Program-made: the position numbers and the translations under genes
Notes under the pieces: model-generated
Databases searched by the model: none
What the model was told of the DNA's origin: nothing
The model's input: only the letters and a program-made list of their open reading frames with translations
Shown: positions 55,535-64,000 of the stretch, one piece after another
Layout: every line of letters begins with the position of its first letter
Position numbering within the stretch: position 1 is the stretch's first letter
Assembly: GCF_001421015.2 (NCBI RefSeq)
Contig: NZ_CP013023.1
Location: 3,279,501 to 3,343,500 of the forward strand
Direction of reading: 5' to 3'
Origin: Paenibacillus bovis
Lineage (GTDB): Bacteria > Bacillota > Bacilli > Paenibacillales > Paenibacillaceae
DNA: 64,000 bases

Positions 55535-56797
55535 CTATTGCGTTCTGTTACGAATATACTTATCCAAAAATGCATTGCTGAATTTACCCTGCGGATCATA
55601 CTTCTCGATCAATTCCCGGAATTTCGGCAGCTTGTCAAATTGCTGCTGCAGCTGTTCAGCCGGAACCGTAAATAATTTGCCCCAATGCGGACGTGCATGG
55701 AACGGCGCCAGCGCTTTCTCAATAAAGGGGAGTACACGCTCAACTGCCTGCCAATCATCTCTCCAGGTAAAATGAAAAGCTACGGATGGCTGATTATAAA
55801 AAGGACTCATCCACAAATCGTCTGCAGCGATCGTACGAACCTCACTCACAAACAGTACAGGTGCCAGATGCTCCCGCAGCTCATGTACAGCCAGACTCGC
55901 CTCATAGACATGTTCAAATGACATCAGATATTCGCTCTGCAATTCCTTGCCGGCACTCGGTGTAAATTCCATTTTGAAATGCGCAAGCCGCTCATGCCAC
56001 ATTCCGGGCTTACCGAGCTGTTCTGTACAATTTTCCGCATGCATATCCGGCAATGGATGCAAAGGAACTTTCGCAGGTGTTGCTCCATAGAAATCCGTAC
56101 GTCCTTCATAGCTTGCTCCATCCGACTCCATACTTTTCGTCCATACCTGATGGAATCGGGGCTGCTGCCAATCGGTAAACAGACTTACACTATAAGCGCT
56201 TGCAAAAATATCCTCCGCATGATCTTTCAGCTGCGCTACGGGCAGATTCTCATAAACAAATTGTTTTATTGTATAGGCAGGTACCACCTTCAGCGTCAGC
56301 TTGGTGATAATACCAAGCGCACCGAGATGAACCGCCACACCGGCAAACTCCTCATCTCCGCGGTTGAATGTATGCACTTCCCCGCTCGCGTCTATCAGTT
56401 CGATGCTTTCTACGGCGGCAGATAGACTTACATTATGGCTACCCGAGCCATGCGTCGATGTTGCTACCGCACCTGCTACCGTAATATGCGGCAGTGATGC
56501 CAGATTATGAAGCGCGTAACCGGTTTCACTTAGCTGTGCACAAAGCTCGCCATATGTCGCTCCGCCTTCTACGGTTACTGTCTCCTTTTCCTTATTCAAT
56601 TTCAATATACGATTCCACTTCCGAAGCGATATAAATACATGATCTGTATCTGTAATTGCGTTAAAGGTATGGCCACTGCCGAGTACTTTGATTTTTGGAT
56701 GTTCCTTTACGAGCTGCTGCAGATGTTCCATATTTTCAGGGTAGATCAGTTCAGTCGCGCCGTATGTATAGTTACCGGCCCAGTTTTGATAGCTCAC
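55535..56797 (-). CDS. aldO: Alditol (xylitol/sorbitol) oxidase, FAD-linked
   Basis: The product is 420 residues and closely resembles actinobacterial AldO: NWAGNYTYGATELIYPEN at the start, the flavin-linking His in VLGSGHTFNAI, LASLPHITVAGAVATSTHG in the FAD domain, AAYSVSLFTDW-like and HPLPDMHAENCTEQLGKPG in the substrate domain, and RPHWGKLFTVP near the end. It oxidises sugar alcohols to the aldose with release of hydrogen peroxide. The FAD (1-170) and C-terminal ALO-type domains are both whole. The start at 56797 has GGGAGGGTGCC upstream. No signal peptide is seen, so it is cytoplasmic. It stands alone. Confidence 0.92.
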   Translation of the reverse strand: MSYQNWAGNYTYGATELIYPENMEHLQQLVKEHPKIKVLGSGHTFNAITDTDHVFISLRKWNRILKLNKEKETVTVEGGATYGELCAQLSETGYALHNLASLPHITVAGAVATSTHGSGSHNVSLSAAVESIELIDASGEVHTFNRGDEEFAGVAVHLGALGIITKLTLKVVPAYTIKQFVYENLPVAQLKDHAEDIFASAYSVSLFTDWQQPRFHQVWTKSMESDGASYEGRTDFYGATPAKVPLHPLPDMHAENCTEQLGKPGMWHERLAHFKMEFTPSAGKELQSEYLMSFEHVYEASLAVHELREHLAPVLFVSEVRTIAADDLWMSPFYNQPSVAFHFTWRDDWQAVERVLPFIEKALAPFHARPHWGKLFTVPAEQLQQQFDKLPKFRELIEKYDPQGKFSNAFLDKYIRNRTQ

Positions 56798-56903
56798 GTG
56801 GCACCCTCCCGTATTGGAAATATAATATTGTCATCTTGATCTATTTAATATAACAAACTTTTTGGATGTAAATCCAGAATATCCAATTTTAAGAGTATCA
56901 TTT

Positions 56904-57146
56904 CTAGGAGGATACGCCCTGTTCTGTACGGTAACCGAGAACCAGTGCACTGTAGATCAATGCCGAGGTAACCGTTACTTCCCACTCGCCAACTTCGCGC
57001 AAAGGCACACCTGCCAAAGAATATTGAATTTCGCATTCGAGACCTTTGTTCTGATAGTCTACGATTACACCTGCCAGCTGCCTGCCAAAATCATCTTTTT
57101 TCTCACTGGAAATAATCGTATGTTCCACATATCTTTTCTTCACCAT
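56904..57146 (-). CDS. Small conserved-looking protein, possibly Cse60-like
   Basis: The product is 80 residues with a GAAGAGGAT ribosome site 2-3 bases before the ATG. The N-terminal part is charged (MVKKRYVEHTIISSEKKDDF), followed by a helix and the segment LECEIQYSLAG. The end has TSALIYSALVLGYR. The IQYS...YSAL pattern recalls the Cse60 sporulation protein family, but the match is weak and the length is longer than usual. If not Cse60-like, its function is unknown. It lies alone between the alditol oxidase and the tandem secreted proteins. Confidence 0.55.
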   Translation of the reverse strand: MVKKRYVEHTIISSEKKDDFGRQLAGVIVDYQNKGLECEIQYSLAGVPLREVGEWEVTVTSALIYSALVLGYRTEQGVSS

Positions 57147-57438
57147 ACATCCTCTTCTCTATATAAAGTGTCGGATCTATTGTAGCAAATCCTGGACTCT
57201 ATCGACCAGCTGGAGTCCTCTCTTGATGGTCTCTATCTGGCTGTGTATCTTCTTTAAATTAGAGCTGTTCATTATATATTCAGAATTAATACTATAATTT
57301 TACAATTAAAGCATATTAAAGAAAAATGAATTGATATATACTCTAGGTGTATCCAAACTCATATACCTACACTACAAATATATTGAATACATACATATGG
57401 CTTTGGACATTACCATCACTTATACAGGAGGTTTTACA

Positions 57439-57903
57439 ATGAAAAAGTGGTCTGCTCTTGTGTTGTCTGTTTCTCTGCTTGCTATAAGTCTCGGCACCGC
57501 TTCTGCTTCTGCCGCCGAGGTCGAGAAATCGAACGCTGTTTCTTCTACTGCTCCAAACAGCCATCAGGCTGCCGCTGTACAGTCTTCACGCTATCAGGGC
57601 GTCGAGAATTACCACAGTGTGCGTTTCTCCATCGATTTCATGGAGACGATCATGGCAGGAGATAGTGAGCCACGTGGACGGTTTTATCAGGCGCTTGAAG
57701 GAGCTATTGGAGCACCGGTCATCTTTTATGATTTCTGGAACGACCATATTATTATCAAAGTGATCGACAAAGAGCTTACGCCGGAAGAAGCCAAAGTGGT
57801 CAAGGACAAGATCAATAGTCTGCAATGGCTGCATGAGACGTATAACGTTCCAATGGATCAGGAGATCATTACCGATATTTACTGGTTTGACCGCTGGGCT
57901 TGA
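57439..57903 (+). CDS. Small secreted protein, tandem copy 1
   Basis: The product is 154 residues from the ATG at 57439, with CAGGAGG 9 bases upstream. The frame is open further upstream, but without a ribosome site. A signal peptide (1-27, ASA-AE) precedes a Ser/Ala-rich linker and a 98-residue core starting NYHSVRFSIDFMETIMAG. It ends in VPMDQEIITDIYWFDRW. No Cys is present and no family is recognised. The core has mixed helix and strand character with TPEEAKVVKDKINSLQWL as a likely helix. A second copy with the same leader follows 135 bases after its end, so this is a recent duplication. Confidence 0.8.
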   Translation: MKKWSALVLSVSLLAISLGTASASAAEVEKSNAVSSTAPNSHQAAAVQSSRYQGVENYHSVRFSIDFMETIMAGDSEPRGRFYQALEGAIGAPVIFYDFWNDHIIIKVIDKELTPEEAKVVKDKINSLQWLHETYNVPMDQEIITDIYWFDRWA

Positions 57904-58038
57904 TGAATGAATAAAGCTTCATCGAATGAATTCGTATAACACGTAAAATGGTACGACTCTCTTATTTCATTAATTGCATTCTGTTCAGGAGATTACGCAC
58001 CAACAGATATTACCATCATGTATACAGGAGGCTTTACA

Positions 58039-58503
58039 ATGAAAAAATGGCCCGCACTTATGCTGTCCATTTCCATGCTTGTTATAACGATTGGTGGAAC
58101 GTCTGCTTCTGCTGCCAATATTAAAAAATCCGATGTCCTCTCTTCCACAGCTGTAACCAGCAATCAGGTATCCACGGTACAGCCTGCACCTATGGTAGAG
58201 TCTATCAATTATCATAGTGTACGCTTTTCGATTGATTTTATGGAGACGATTATGGCAGGAAAAAGCGAACCGCGTGTACGTTTTTACAAAGCACTTGAAG
58301 CCGCTATTGGGGCGCGGGTCATTTTTGATGACTTCTGGAGCGATCATATTGTTATCGAAGTGATTGACAAGCAGCTCACACCGGAAGAGGCCAAAGTGGT
58401 CAAGGACAAGATGAATAGTCTGCAATGGCTGCATGAAACGTATAAAGTTCCGATGGATCAGGAGATCATTACCGATATTTACTGGTTTGACCGCTGGTCT
58501 TGA
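58039..58503 (+). CDS. Small secreted protein, tandem copy 2
   Basis: The product is again exactly 154 residues with the same start (MKKWPALMLSISMLVI signal, cut near ASA-AN) and the same leader TATACAGGAGG before the ATG at 58039. In the 98-residue core only 13 positions differ from copy 1, mainly charge changes (Asp to Lys, Gly to Val, Gln to Lys, Pro to Arg, Tyr to Asp, Lys to Glu), while the signal and linker parts differ more. No family is recognised. It lies next to an NRPS locus in convergent orientation, but no functional link is shown. Confidence 0.8.
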   Translation: MKKWPALMLSISMLVITIGGTSASAANIKKSDVLSSTAVTSNQVSTVQPAPMVESINYHSVRFSIDFMETIMAGKSEPRVRFYKALEAAIGARVIFDDFWSDHIVIEVIDKQLTPEEAKVVKDKMNSLQWLHETYKVPMDQEIITDIYWFDRWS

Positions 58504-58687
58504 TAATCTCAGAAGAGCAGGATAATACGAGATATCGGAGTAATGAGCTCAGATCATTGCGCTCTGCTGTAGAGTTATATGTTTAGATAGCTTACAGCCA
58601 AGTAGAAGTCGGCGAATTCTGTAAGGCGAATTTCGTAAAATGGAATGATTCTTTCCCCGACGCTTGACCGTGTAAATGCAAAACACA

Positions 58688-58725
58688 TCAAAGCGACCCT
58701 GGATATCGGATCAGGGTCGCTTTGA
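58688..58725. terminator. Terminator of the NRPS gene
   Basis: A perfect 14-bp inverted repeat (58688-58701 and 58712-58725), with TGTTTT after it on the minus strand. The area 58504-58687 holds nothing else that I can name. Confidence 0.75.
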
Positions 58726-58760
58726 CGTGTTCGTATTTGTTGGTATTAACTATTAATCTT

Positions 58761-58824
58761 GGTGCTGGTGCTGGTGCTGGTGCTGGTGCTGGTGCTGGTG
58801 CTGGTGCTGGTGCTGGTGCTGGTG
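58761..58824. repeat. GGTGCT hexanucleotide tandem array
   Basis: Ten perfect copies of GGTGCT (58761-58820) plus a partial copy lie between the NRPS stop codon and its terminator. In the NRPS frame past the TGA the minus strand reads CCA GCA repeated, that is Pro-Ala repeats. Copy number is likely to vary between isolates. Confidence 0.95.
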
Positions 58825-58855
58825 TCAGGCAGTCTACAATCGGTAGATGATCCTG

Positions 58856-61800
58856 TCAACAAATTGAAGACTCCGAATACATAAATCCGCTCTGTACCGC
58901 GTAATGTATCATCTTTCTAAAATACTCCTTATCCGGTACGGGATAAGTAAATCCGATATTATTCAGCACAGATAGCGTATGCTGTACATCGATGCGAATA
59001 TTAACCGGCTCGGTTGATTCGAATAAAGTCGTCACAATTCCGGCAAGCATCTGGTCGGTCGATTGCAGCTTTTGCTGCTGGATCTTCATTTCTTCACGGC
59101 TCATGGCTGTTTGTCTGAATCCGTACTCCGTCCATATTGCACAGATCTCGCCGTAGCTCACATCGTGTGGATTATGCAGATGAAATACATAATCCTGAAT
59201 ATCCGGAGTATGCATCAGCCGTACGATCGCTGCTGCACAGATATCCACCGGAGTGAGATCGACCCTTTCCTGCATAATGGCAGGTTCTGCTCCTCCCAGC
59301 ATAGCGAGTGCTTTGAGGGAAAGATAGAACATATTCTCCTGGATATTCTCCTGGAACTGCCCATCTGTATAGCGCCCAGTCAGATTCCCTACCCGGTAAA
59401 TGGATACATCCAGTCCGGATCGCATTTCCTCGATCAGCAGCGCTTCGGCCTCGAACTTGCTGCGCAGATATACGTTGGATTGATAGTCCTGACCGATATA
59501 GAGGTCTTTTTCTGTGAATATCAGATTTTCTCGGCTCTCCGGTGCATACGATCCTGATACGCTCAGTGTTGAGACATAGTGCAGCGGCAGATGGAAATCA
59601 CGGCAAAATTCTGCTGCATAACGGGTTCCCTGTACATTCACACGCTCAAACTCTTCATAGAATCCGTAATGCTTTACCAGGGCCGCTGTATGAATCACAG
59701 CCTCTACCGATTCTCCCAGCTTCTGCATGTCCCTATCGTCCATGCCCCATCGATGCTCGGTCATATCCCCATGACGTACATGAATGCGACTCATCCAGTG
59801 ATCTATTGTATGCTGGCCATACCGGGAGGCAAAGTAAAATTGCAACTTCCCGTTCAATCGTTCCCTAGCCTGCTGTTCGTTTTCGCCGCGAATCAGGCAG
59901 GTGATTCTGGCAGTAGCGGTAGACAGCAGTTCATGCAGAATATGAATACCCAGGAAGCCGGTCGCTCCCAGCAGCAAGATCGACTGCGGCGCATTGGACC
60001 TTTTCTGGATCGACATAGCAGGAACAGGTACAGGAATGCCCGGAGTAAATGTAGATGGCTCTACTGCTTCCGGAGGCAGTGACTCCCCTGCGTCTATTTT
60101 ATGCGCCAATTCGGCAAAAGAACGATAAATATAGAATTCTTTCATCTCCAGCTTCCAGCCGATGGTATGCGCTTTGCCGATAATTTTCAGAATGCTGAGC
60201 GAGTGACCGCCAATATTGAACAGATTATCGTTCATACTGATCTGTTCCGGTTGCATTTCCATGACTTCGGCTACGAGCCGGATCAGGTTATTTTCTGTGT
60301 CAGTACGTGGAGCAACCCTCTCGCGATCTTCATCAATATGAGGAACAGGCAGAGCCCGTTTGTCTACTTTGCCATTTGGCGTCAGCGGCAGCTGATCCAG
60401 CGAGATAAACCGCGAAGGGATCATATAGTCCGGTATCCGCACGCCTAGATGAGCTCGCAGCTCACTGGTTGTCCATGCTGCATCTGTTACGATATACGCA
60501 CACAGGCTGGAATAGGAATGGTCTTTTTGAAGAGCGATAACGACCGTTTCCTGGATAGACGGATACTCCAGCAGTGCTGCTTCAATTTCGCCCAACTCAA
60601 TCCGGTTGCCGCGGATCTTGACCTGCTCATCGATTCGTCCCTGATAATCTATATTGCCATCCGGTAGCCAGCGTGCCAAATCTCCCGAACGGTACATGAG
60701 TGTACCAGGTATCCACGGATTATCAACGAATCGTTCGGCTGTGAGCTCCGGCCGACGCAGATATCCCATCGATACACCCTCTCCACCGATCCAGAGCTCA
60801 CCGGTAATACCGATCGGCTGCGGCTGCCCAGCTGCATTCAGAATATACAGGGATGTATTGTGGATCGGGCGTCCGATCGGCAGCTGTCCGTGCTCCAGCA
60901 GCATTCGATCAACCGGCCATACTGCTGCGCATACGGTCGCTTCCGTAGGCCCGTAGACATTGATAAGCACGCCCTCTCCGAGTGTACGTACAGCTTTGTC
61001 CACATGAGTGCGCGAAGCCTGCTCGCCTCCAAACAGCAGTTTGCGCAGACCGGTTAGACCTTCCAGATTCACTTCCACCAACGTATTGAACAGTGCAACT
61101 GTCATCAGAGCGACCGAAATCTGCTGGCTTCGCATATAATCAATCAGGGCGACAGGATGCAGCAGCTGTTCACGGGTAACCAGGACGAGTGCCGCACCAT
61201 GCAGCAGGGTTCCATACAGATCAAATGTAGAACCGTCAAACGCATAATTGGACAGCTGCAAAATACGATCCTGCGGTGTAATGTCCAGAAAACCGTTATT
61301 GATTACTGTTTTCACAATATTCCGGTGGGTAACTATGACGCCTTTGGGCTGTCCGGTCGAGCCGGATGTATACATAACATAGGCAGGATGCTCGGGCCGG
61401 GCCGTTACAGGTGGAGCATATACCGGTTCTGTCTGACCGGGCTGATCCGACAGGTAGAGTACTTCGCCCTCATAGCGGTCGGAATCTGCCCACAGCTGGC
61501 GATGCTGTACCAGCACACATGCTGCTTCGCTGTCGGACAGCATACGCAGGATACGCTCTGCTGGATGTGTCGGATCGATAGGCAGATAGGCCGCTCCTGC
61601 TTTGAGAATAGCCAGAATGGCAATAATCATATCCGGCGAACGGTCGGTAATCAGACCGATAATCGGAGTATGGTCCGGATTCCGTTGGCTACCACGACGG
61701 ATCAATGCATGAGCGAGTTGATTGGCCTGCCGGTTCAACTCGGCATAGGTCAGCTGCTGTTCACCCATAATGATTGCGGGCCGCTCCGGATGCAGTCTGC

Positions 61801-64000
61801 ACTGCTGTTCGAATAATTCCTGGATACACTGATCTCCCGGATACGAGGCAGCAGTCTGGTTGAATGTAATCGTCAGCTGCTCATACTCGGCAGGACTCAG
61901 CATATTGAGCTCGCCATTGCTTCGCTGCGGATGAGCGACAATTTGTCTAAGCAGCTCGGTATAGTGTTCTGCCATCTGCACAATAGTAGAATCCCGGAAC
62001 AGGCTGGTACTGTACTCGATGGCAATATCCAGCGTCTCTCCCTCCTGTACCGTCCAGTTCATGGAGAACTTGGAGGGATTCCAGCCTGGCTCGACAGAAA
62101 GGATATCCAGATTCGGTAACTGAAACTCCGGTCTGGTAAAATTCTGCACTGCAAACAGTACGTCAAACAGCGGATGCCGACTTGCATCTCTTTGAAGACC
62201 CAGCTGTTCAACCAGCTCTTCAAATGGATAATCGCTATGGGTATAAGCATGCACAATCATCTCTTTGCACTGCGCCAGATAGTCGGTGAATGGCAGATCC
62301 GATTCAGGTGAAGTACGCATAGCCAGCATATTGACGAACATACCTGGAATGGACTGGATATCTGCGTGCGAACGTCCGGCGATTGGAGCGCCCGTGATCA
62401 TATCATGCTGATTGGTATATTTGGATAACAGCAGATGAAATGCAGCCAACAGCAGCATATGGAGTGTGACTCCCTGACCCAGACAAAGCTGCTGGATTTT
62501 ACGGTTTAACTCTTCATCCAATTGGAATTTCCATACATCCCCTCTGTAATCCTGTACAGCAGGACGCGGATAATCCGCAGGCAGCTCTATAACCGGCAGT
62601 TCTCCCTGCAGCTGATGCAGCCAGTACCGCTTATGCTCTTGCCATTTCAACCTGCCCGGCTCCGATTGCTGCCAGACAGCATAATCTTTGTATTGAAGGG
62701 GGAGCGATGGCAATACTTCTCCCTGGTACAGCTTCAGCAGGTCTTCGAACAGGATACTGGTAGATACTCCATCCGAGATAATATGATGCATATCCAGCAG
62801 GAGCAGATAATGATCATGTGCAAGCCGGAACAGTCCGGCACGCATCAGCGGAGCCTCGGATAGATGAAATGGCCGGATAAAGGACAGCAGCACTCTCTGC
62901 TGATCCGCTGCTATAGTCTCGCTAATCTCCATATTCCACGATATATCCTCATGAATATGCTGCATCAGCTGTCCATGAATCATATGAAAAGAAGTCCGCA
63001 GACTCTCATGTCGCTGTATCAGCTTTTGCAGCGCTGTATTTAGCCTCGGGATATCAAGCTGCCCTTTCATTTCAAAAAGAAGCGGAATATTATAGGCAGT
63101 CGTCGCTGTATCCTGAATATGCTGCACCATATACATACGCCGCTGCGCAGAGGATACCGGATAATAGGTCTGCTTTGGTGCCCGGGGGATACTGTAGAAC
63201 AGACTTTGCTCGGCAGTATCGATAGAAGCAGCGAGCTCCTGTACTGTTGGCTTTAAAAATACTTCATTCAGCGGAATATCGATATTCATTTCCCTGTGAA
63301 TTCTGGATACCAGTGTCATCGCTTTGAGAGAGTGACCTCCTTTTTCAAAAAAATGATCGTGGACGCCTATTTGCGGTACACCCAGTATCTCTTCAAACAT
63401 GGCAGCCAGCGCGATCTCATTGTCTGTTGCCGGAGCTACAAAGGACGCTGAAGAGTAAGCCGGTGGCTCGGGCAGTGCCGATTTGTTGACTTTGCCATTA
63501 GCGGTAAGAGGCAGCTGATCTATCTGTATAAAATGGGCTGGAATCATGTACTCCGGTAATGTGTGAAGAATATGTTCCCGCAGTTCGTTCATGGTCCACG
63601 TATTGTCAGAGACAATGTATGCACACAGATAGGCATATCCCTCCTGATCCTGACGCGCTATAGTCAGGGACTCTCGCACAGCCGGATGCTGCATCAGCCG
63701 AACATCGATTTCCCCGGGTTCAATACGATAACCGCGAATCTTGACCTGTTCATCCTGTCTTCCTTTATATTCAATCTGCCCATCCGGCAGCCAGCATGCC
63801 AAATCTCCGGTATGATATATTCTCTCTTCCGGGAATAAAGGATGCGGAGTGAACCGCTCTGCTGTCAGCTCGGGACGGTGCAAATACCCTCGCGCCAGCC
63901 CGTTTCCGGATACACACAGCTCTCCGGGTACACCGATAGGCTGCATCTGCCCGGCATGATCCAGAATCCATATCTGGTGGTTGCTGACCGGCTTGCCAAT
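58856..64000 (-). CDS. NRPS, C-terminal part with terminal reductase domain
   Basis: The gene runs off the right edge; 1714 residues are seen. In order: end of an adenylation domain (1-170, with YHTGDLACWLPDG and NGKV), carrier protein (Ser near 223 in KGGHSLKAM), condensation domain (about 265-700, MHHIISDGVS near 408), adenylation domain (about 720-1210, YTSGSTGQPKG near 880, VYGPTEATVC), carrier protein (NIGGHSLSIL near 1265) and a reductase domain (about 1340-1714, LLGATGFLGIHIL, YLRSKFEAEALL). Specificity residues of the complete A domain read D, G, F, L, L, G, V, V, C plus Lys, close to codes for Ile or other branched aliphatics. No thioesterase or epimerase is present in the seen part. 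The last carrier-bound peptide would leave by NAD(P)H reduction, giving aldehyde, imine or alcohol. Confidence 0.95.
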   Translation of the reverse strand: MGKPVSNHQIWILDHAGQMQPIGVPGELCVSGNGLARGYLHRPELTAERFTPHPLFPEERIYHTGDLACWLPDGQIEYKGRQDEQVKIRGYRIEPGEIDVRLMQHPAVRESLTIARQDQEGYAYLCAYIVSDNTWTMNELREHILHTLPEYMIPAHFIQIDQLPLTANGKVNKSALPEPPAYSSASFVAPATDNEIALAAMFEEILGVPQIGVHDHFFEKGGHSLKAMTLVSRIHREMNIDIPLNEVFLKPTVQELAASIDTAEQSLFYSIPRAPKQTYYPVSSAQRRMYMVQHIQDTATTAYNIPLLFEMKGQLDIPRLNTALQKLIQRHESLRTSFHMIHGQLMQHIHEDISWNMEISETIAADQQRVLLSFIRPFHLSEAPLMRAGLFRLAHDHYLLLLDMHHIISDGVSTSILFEDLLKLYQGEVLPSLPLQYKDYAVWQQSEPGRLKWQEHKRYWLHQLQGELPVIELPADYPRPAVQDYRGDVWKFQLDEELNRKIQQLCLGQGVTLHMLLLAAFHLLLSKYTNQHDMITGAPIAGRSHADIQSIPGMFVNMLAMRTSPESDLPFTDYLAQCKEMIVHAYTHSDYPFEELVEQLGLQRDASRHPLFDVLFAVQNFTRPEFQLPNLDILSVEPGWNPSKFSMNWTVQEGETLDIAIEYSTSLFRDSTIVQMAEHYTELLRQIVAHPQRSNGELNMLSPAEYEQLTITFNQTAASYPGDQCIQELFEQQCRLHPERPAIIMGEQQLTYAELNRQANQLAHALIRRGSQRNPDHTPIIGLITDRSPDMIIAILAILKAGAAYLPIDPTHPAERILRMLSDSEAACVLVQHRQLWADSDRYEGEVLYLSDQPGQTEPVYAPPVTARPEHPAYVMYTSGSTGQPKGVIVTHRNIVKTVINNGFLDITPQDRILQLSNYAFDGSTFDLYGTLLHGAALVLVTREQLLHPVALIDYMRSQQISVALMTVALFNTLVEVNLEGLTGLRKLLFGGEQASRTHVDKAVRTLGEGVLINVYGPTEATVCAAVWPVDRMLLEHGQLPIGRPIHNTSLYILNAAGQPQPIGITGELWIGGEGVSMGYLRRPELTAERFVDNPWIPGTLMYRSGDLARWLPDGNIDYQGRIDEQVKIRGNRIELGEIEAALLEYPSIQETVVIALQKDHSYSSLCAYIVTDAAWTTSELRAHLGVRIPDYMIPSRFISLDQLPLTPNGKVDKRALPVPHIDEDRERVAPRTDTENNLIRLVAEVMEMQPEQISMNDNLFNIGGHSLSILKIIGKAHTIGWKLEMKEFYIYRSFAELAHKIDAGESLPPEAVEPSTFTPGIPVPVPAMSIQKRSNAPQSILLLGATGFLGIHILHELLSTATARITCLIRGENEQQARERLNGKLQFYFASRYGQHTIDHWMSRIHVRHGDMTEHRWGMDDRDMQKLGESVEAVIHTAALVKHYGFYEEFERVNVQGTRYAAEFCRDFHLPLHYVSTLSVSGSYAPESRENLIFTEKDLYIGQDYQSNVYLRSKFEAEALLIEEMRSGLDVSIYRVGNLTGRYTDGQFQENIQENMFYLSLKALAMLGGAEPAIMQERVDLTPVDICAAAIVRLMHTPDIQDYVFHLHNPHDVSYGEICAIWTEYGFRQTAMSREEMKIQQQKLQSTDQMLAGIVTTLFESTEPVNIRIDVQHTLSVLNNIGFTYPVPDKEYFRKMIHYAVQSGFMYSESSIC

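Overview
The window looks like a piece of a Paenibacillus-type (low-to-mid GC Firmicute) chromosome. Genes have strong AGGAGG-type ribosome sites, intergenic regions carry many rho-independent terminators, lipoprotein and Sec signals are Gram-positive in style, catabolite-repression (cre-like) operators are present, and the gene content (plant-polysaccharide enzymes, kbl-tdh, C30 carotenoid genes, NRPS) fits that group. Species cannot be fixed from the sequence alone. No rRNA, tRNA or CRISPR array was seen.

Layout. 1-5.9 kb: tail of a flavin disulphide oxidoreductase, an MmcQ/YjbR protein, a divergent MFS exporter/LysR pair, and a subtilisin-like protease preceded by an unknown membrane-anchored protein. 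6.2-10.5 kb: a DUF4188 protein, then a nitrite-assimilation operon (nirB-nirD-hemD). 10.9-13.8 kb: a chemoreceptor translationally coupled to an orphan sugar-binding lipoprotein. 14.3-28.2 kb: a plant cell-wall utilisation region with a PL11 rhamnogalacturonan lyase, AraC/DUF2264/GH88 divergon, GH43-CBM6 arabinofuranosidase, GH16 lichenase and a glucoamylase-like (PF10091) enzyme. Several have cre-like or LacI-type operators. A glycosyltransferase, an acetyltransferase and an HMCES-type repair protein are interspersed. 28.3-33 kb: CynX-type transporter/LysR divergon and a UvrA-like double ABC protein.

33.2-39.8 kb is a clearly AT-richer island. It holds an orphan Imm11-family immunity gene, a Tn554-like tnpA-tnpB-tnpC tyrosine-recombinase set whose tnpB is cut by one in-frame TAA, and an N-terminal stub resembling a defence nuclease.

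39.9-50 kb: an SDR epimerase, an AraC regulator, then a minus-strand C30 carotenoid operon (esterase, crtN, aldehyde dehydrogenase, crtP-like desaturase, crtQ-like glycosyltransferase). Two of these genes are out of frame, each exactly at a poly-G tract (G8 and G6), so this operon is either phase-variable, decayed, or carries homopolymer sequencing errors. No crtM-like synthase is in view. 50-57 kb: deaminase, ArsR-SDR operon with a shared 16-bp motif at both promoters, kbl-tdh threonine-degradation operon, a secreted repeat protein and an alditol oxidase. 57-64 kb: two tandem copies of a secreted 154-residue protein, a 10-copy GGTGCT array, and the 3' half of an NRPS that ends in a thioester-reductase domain and so should release a peptide aldehyde, imine or alcohol.
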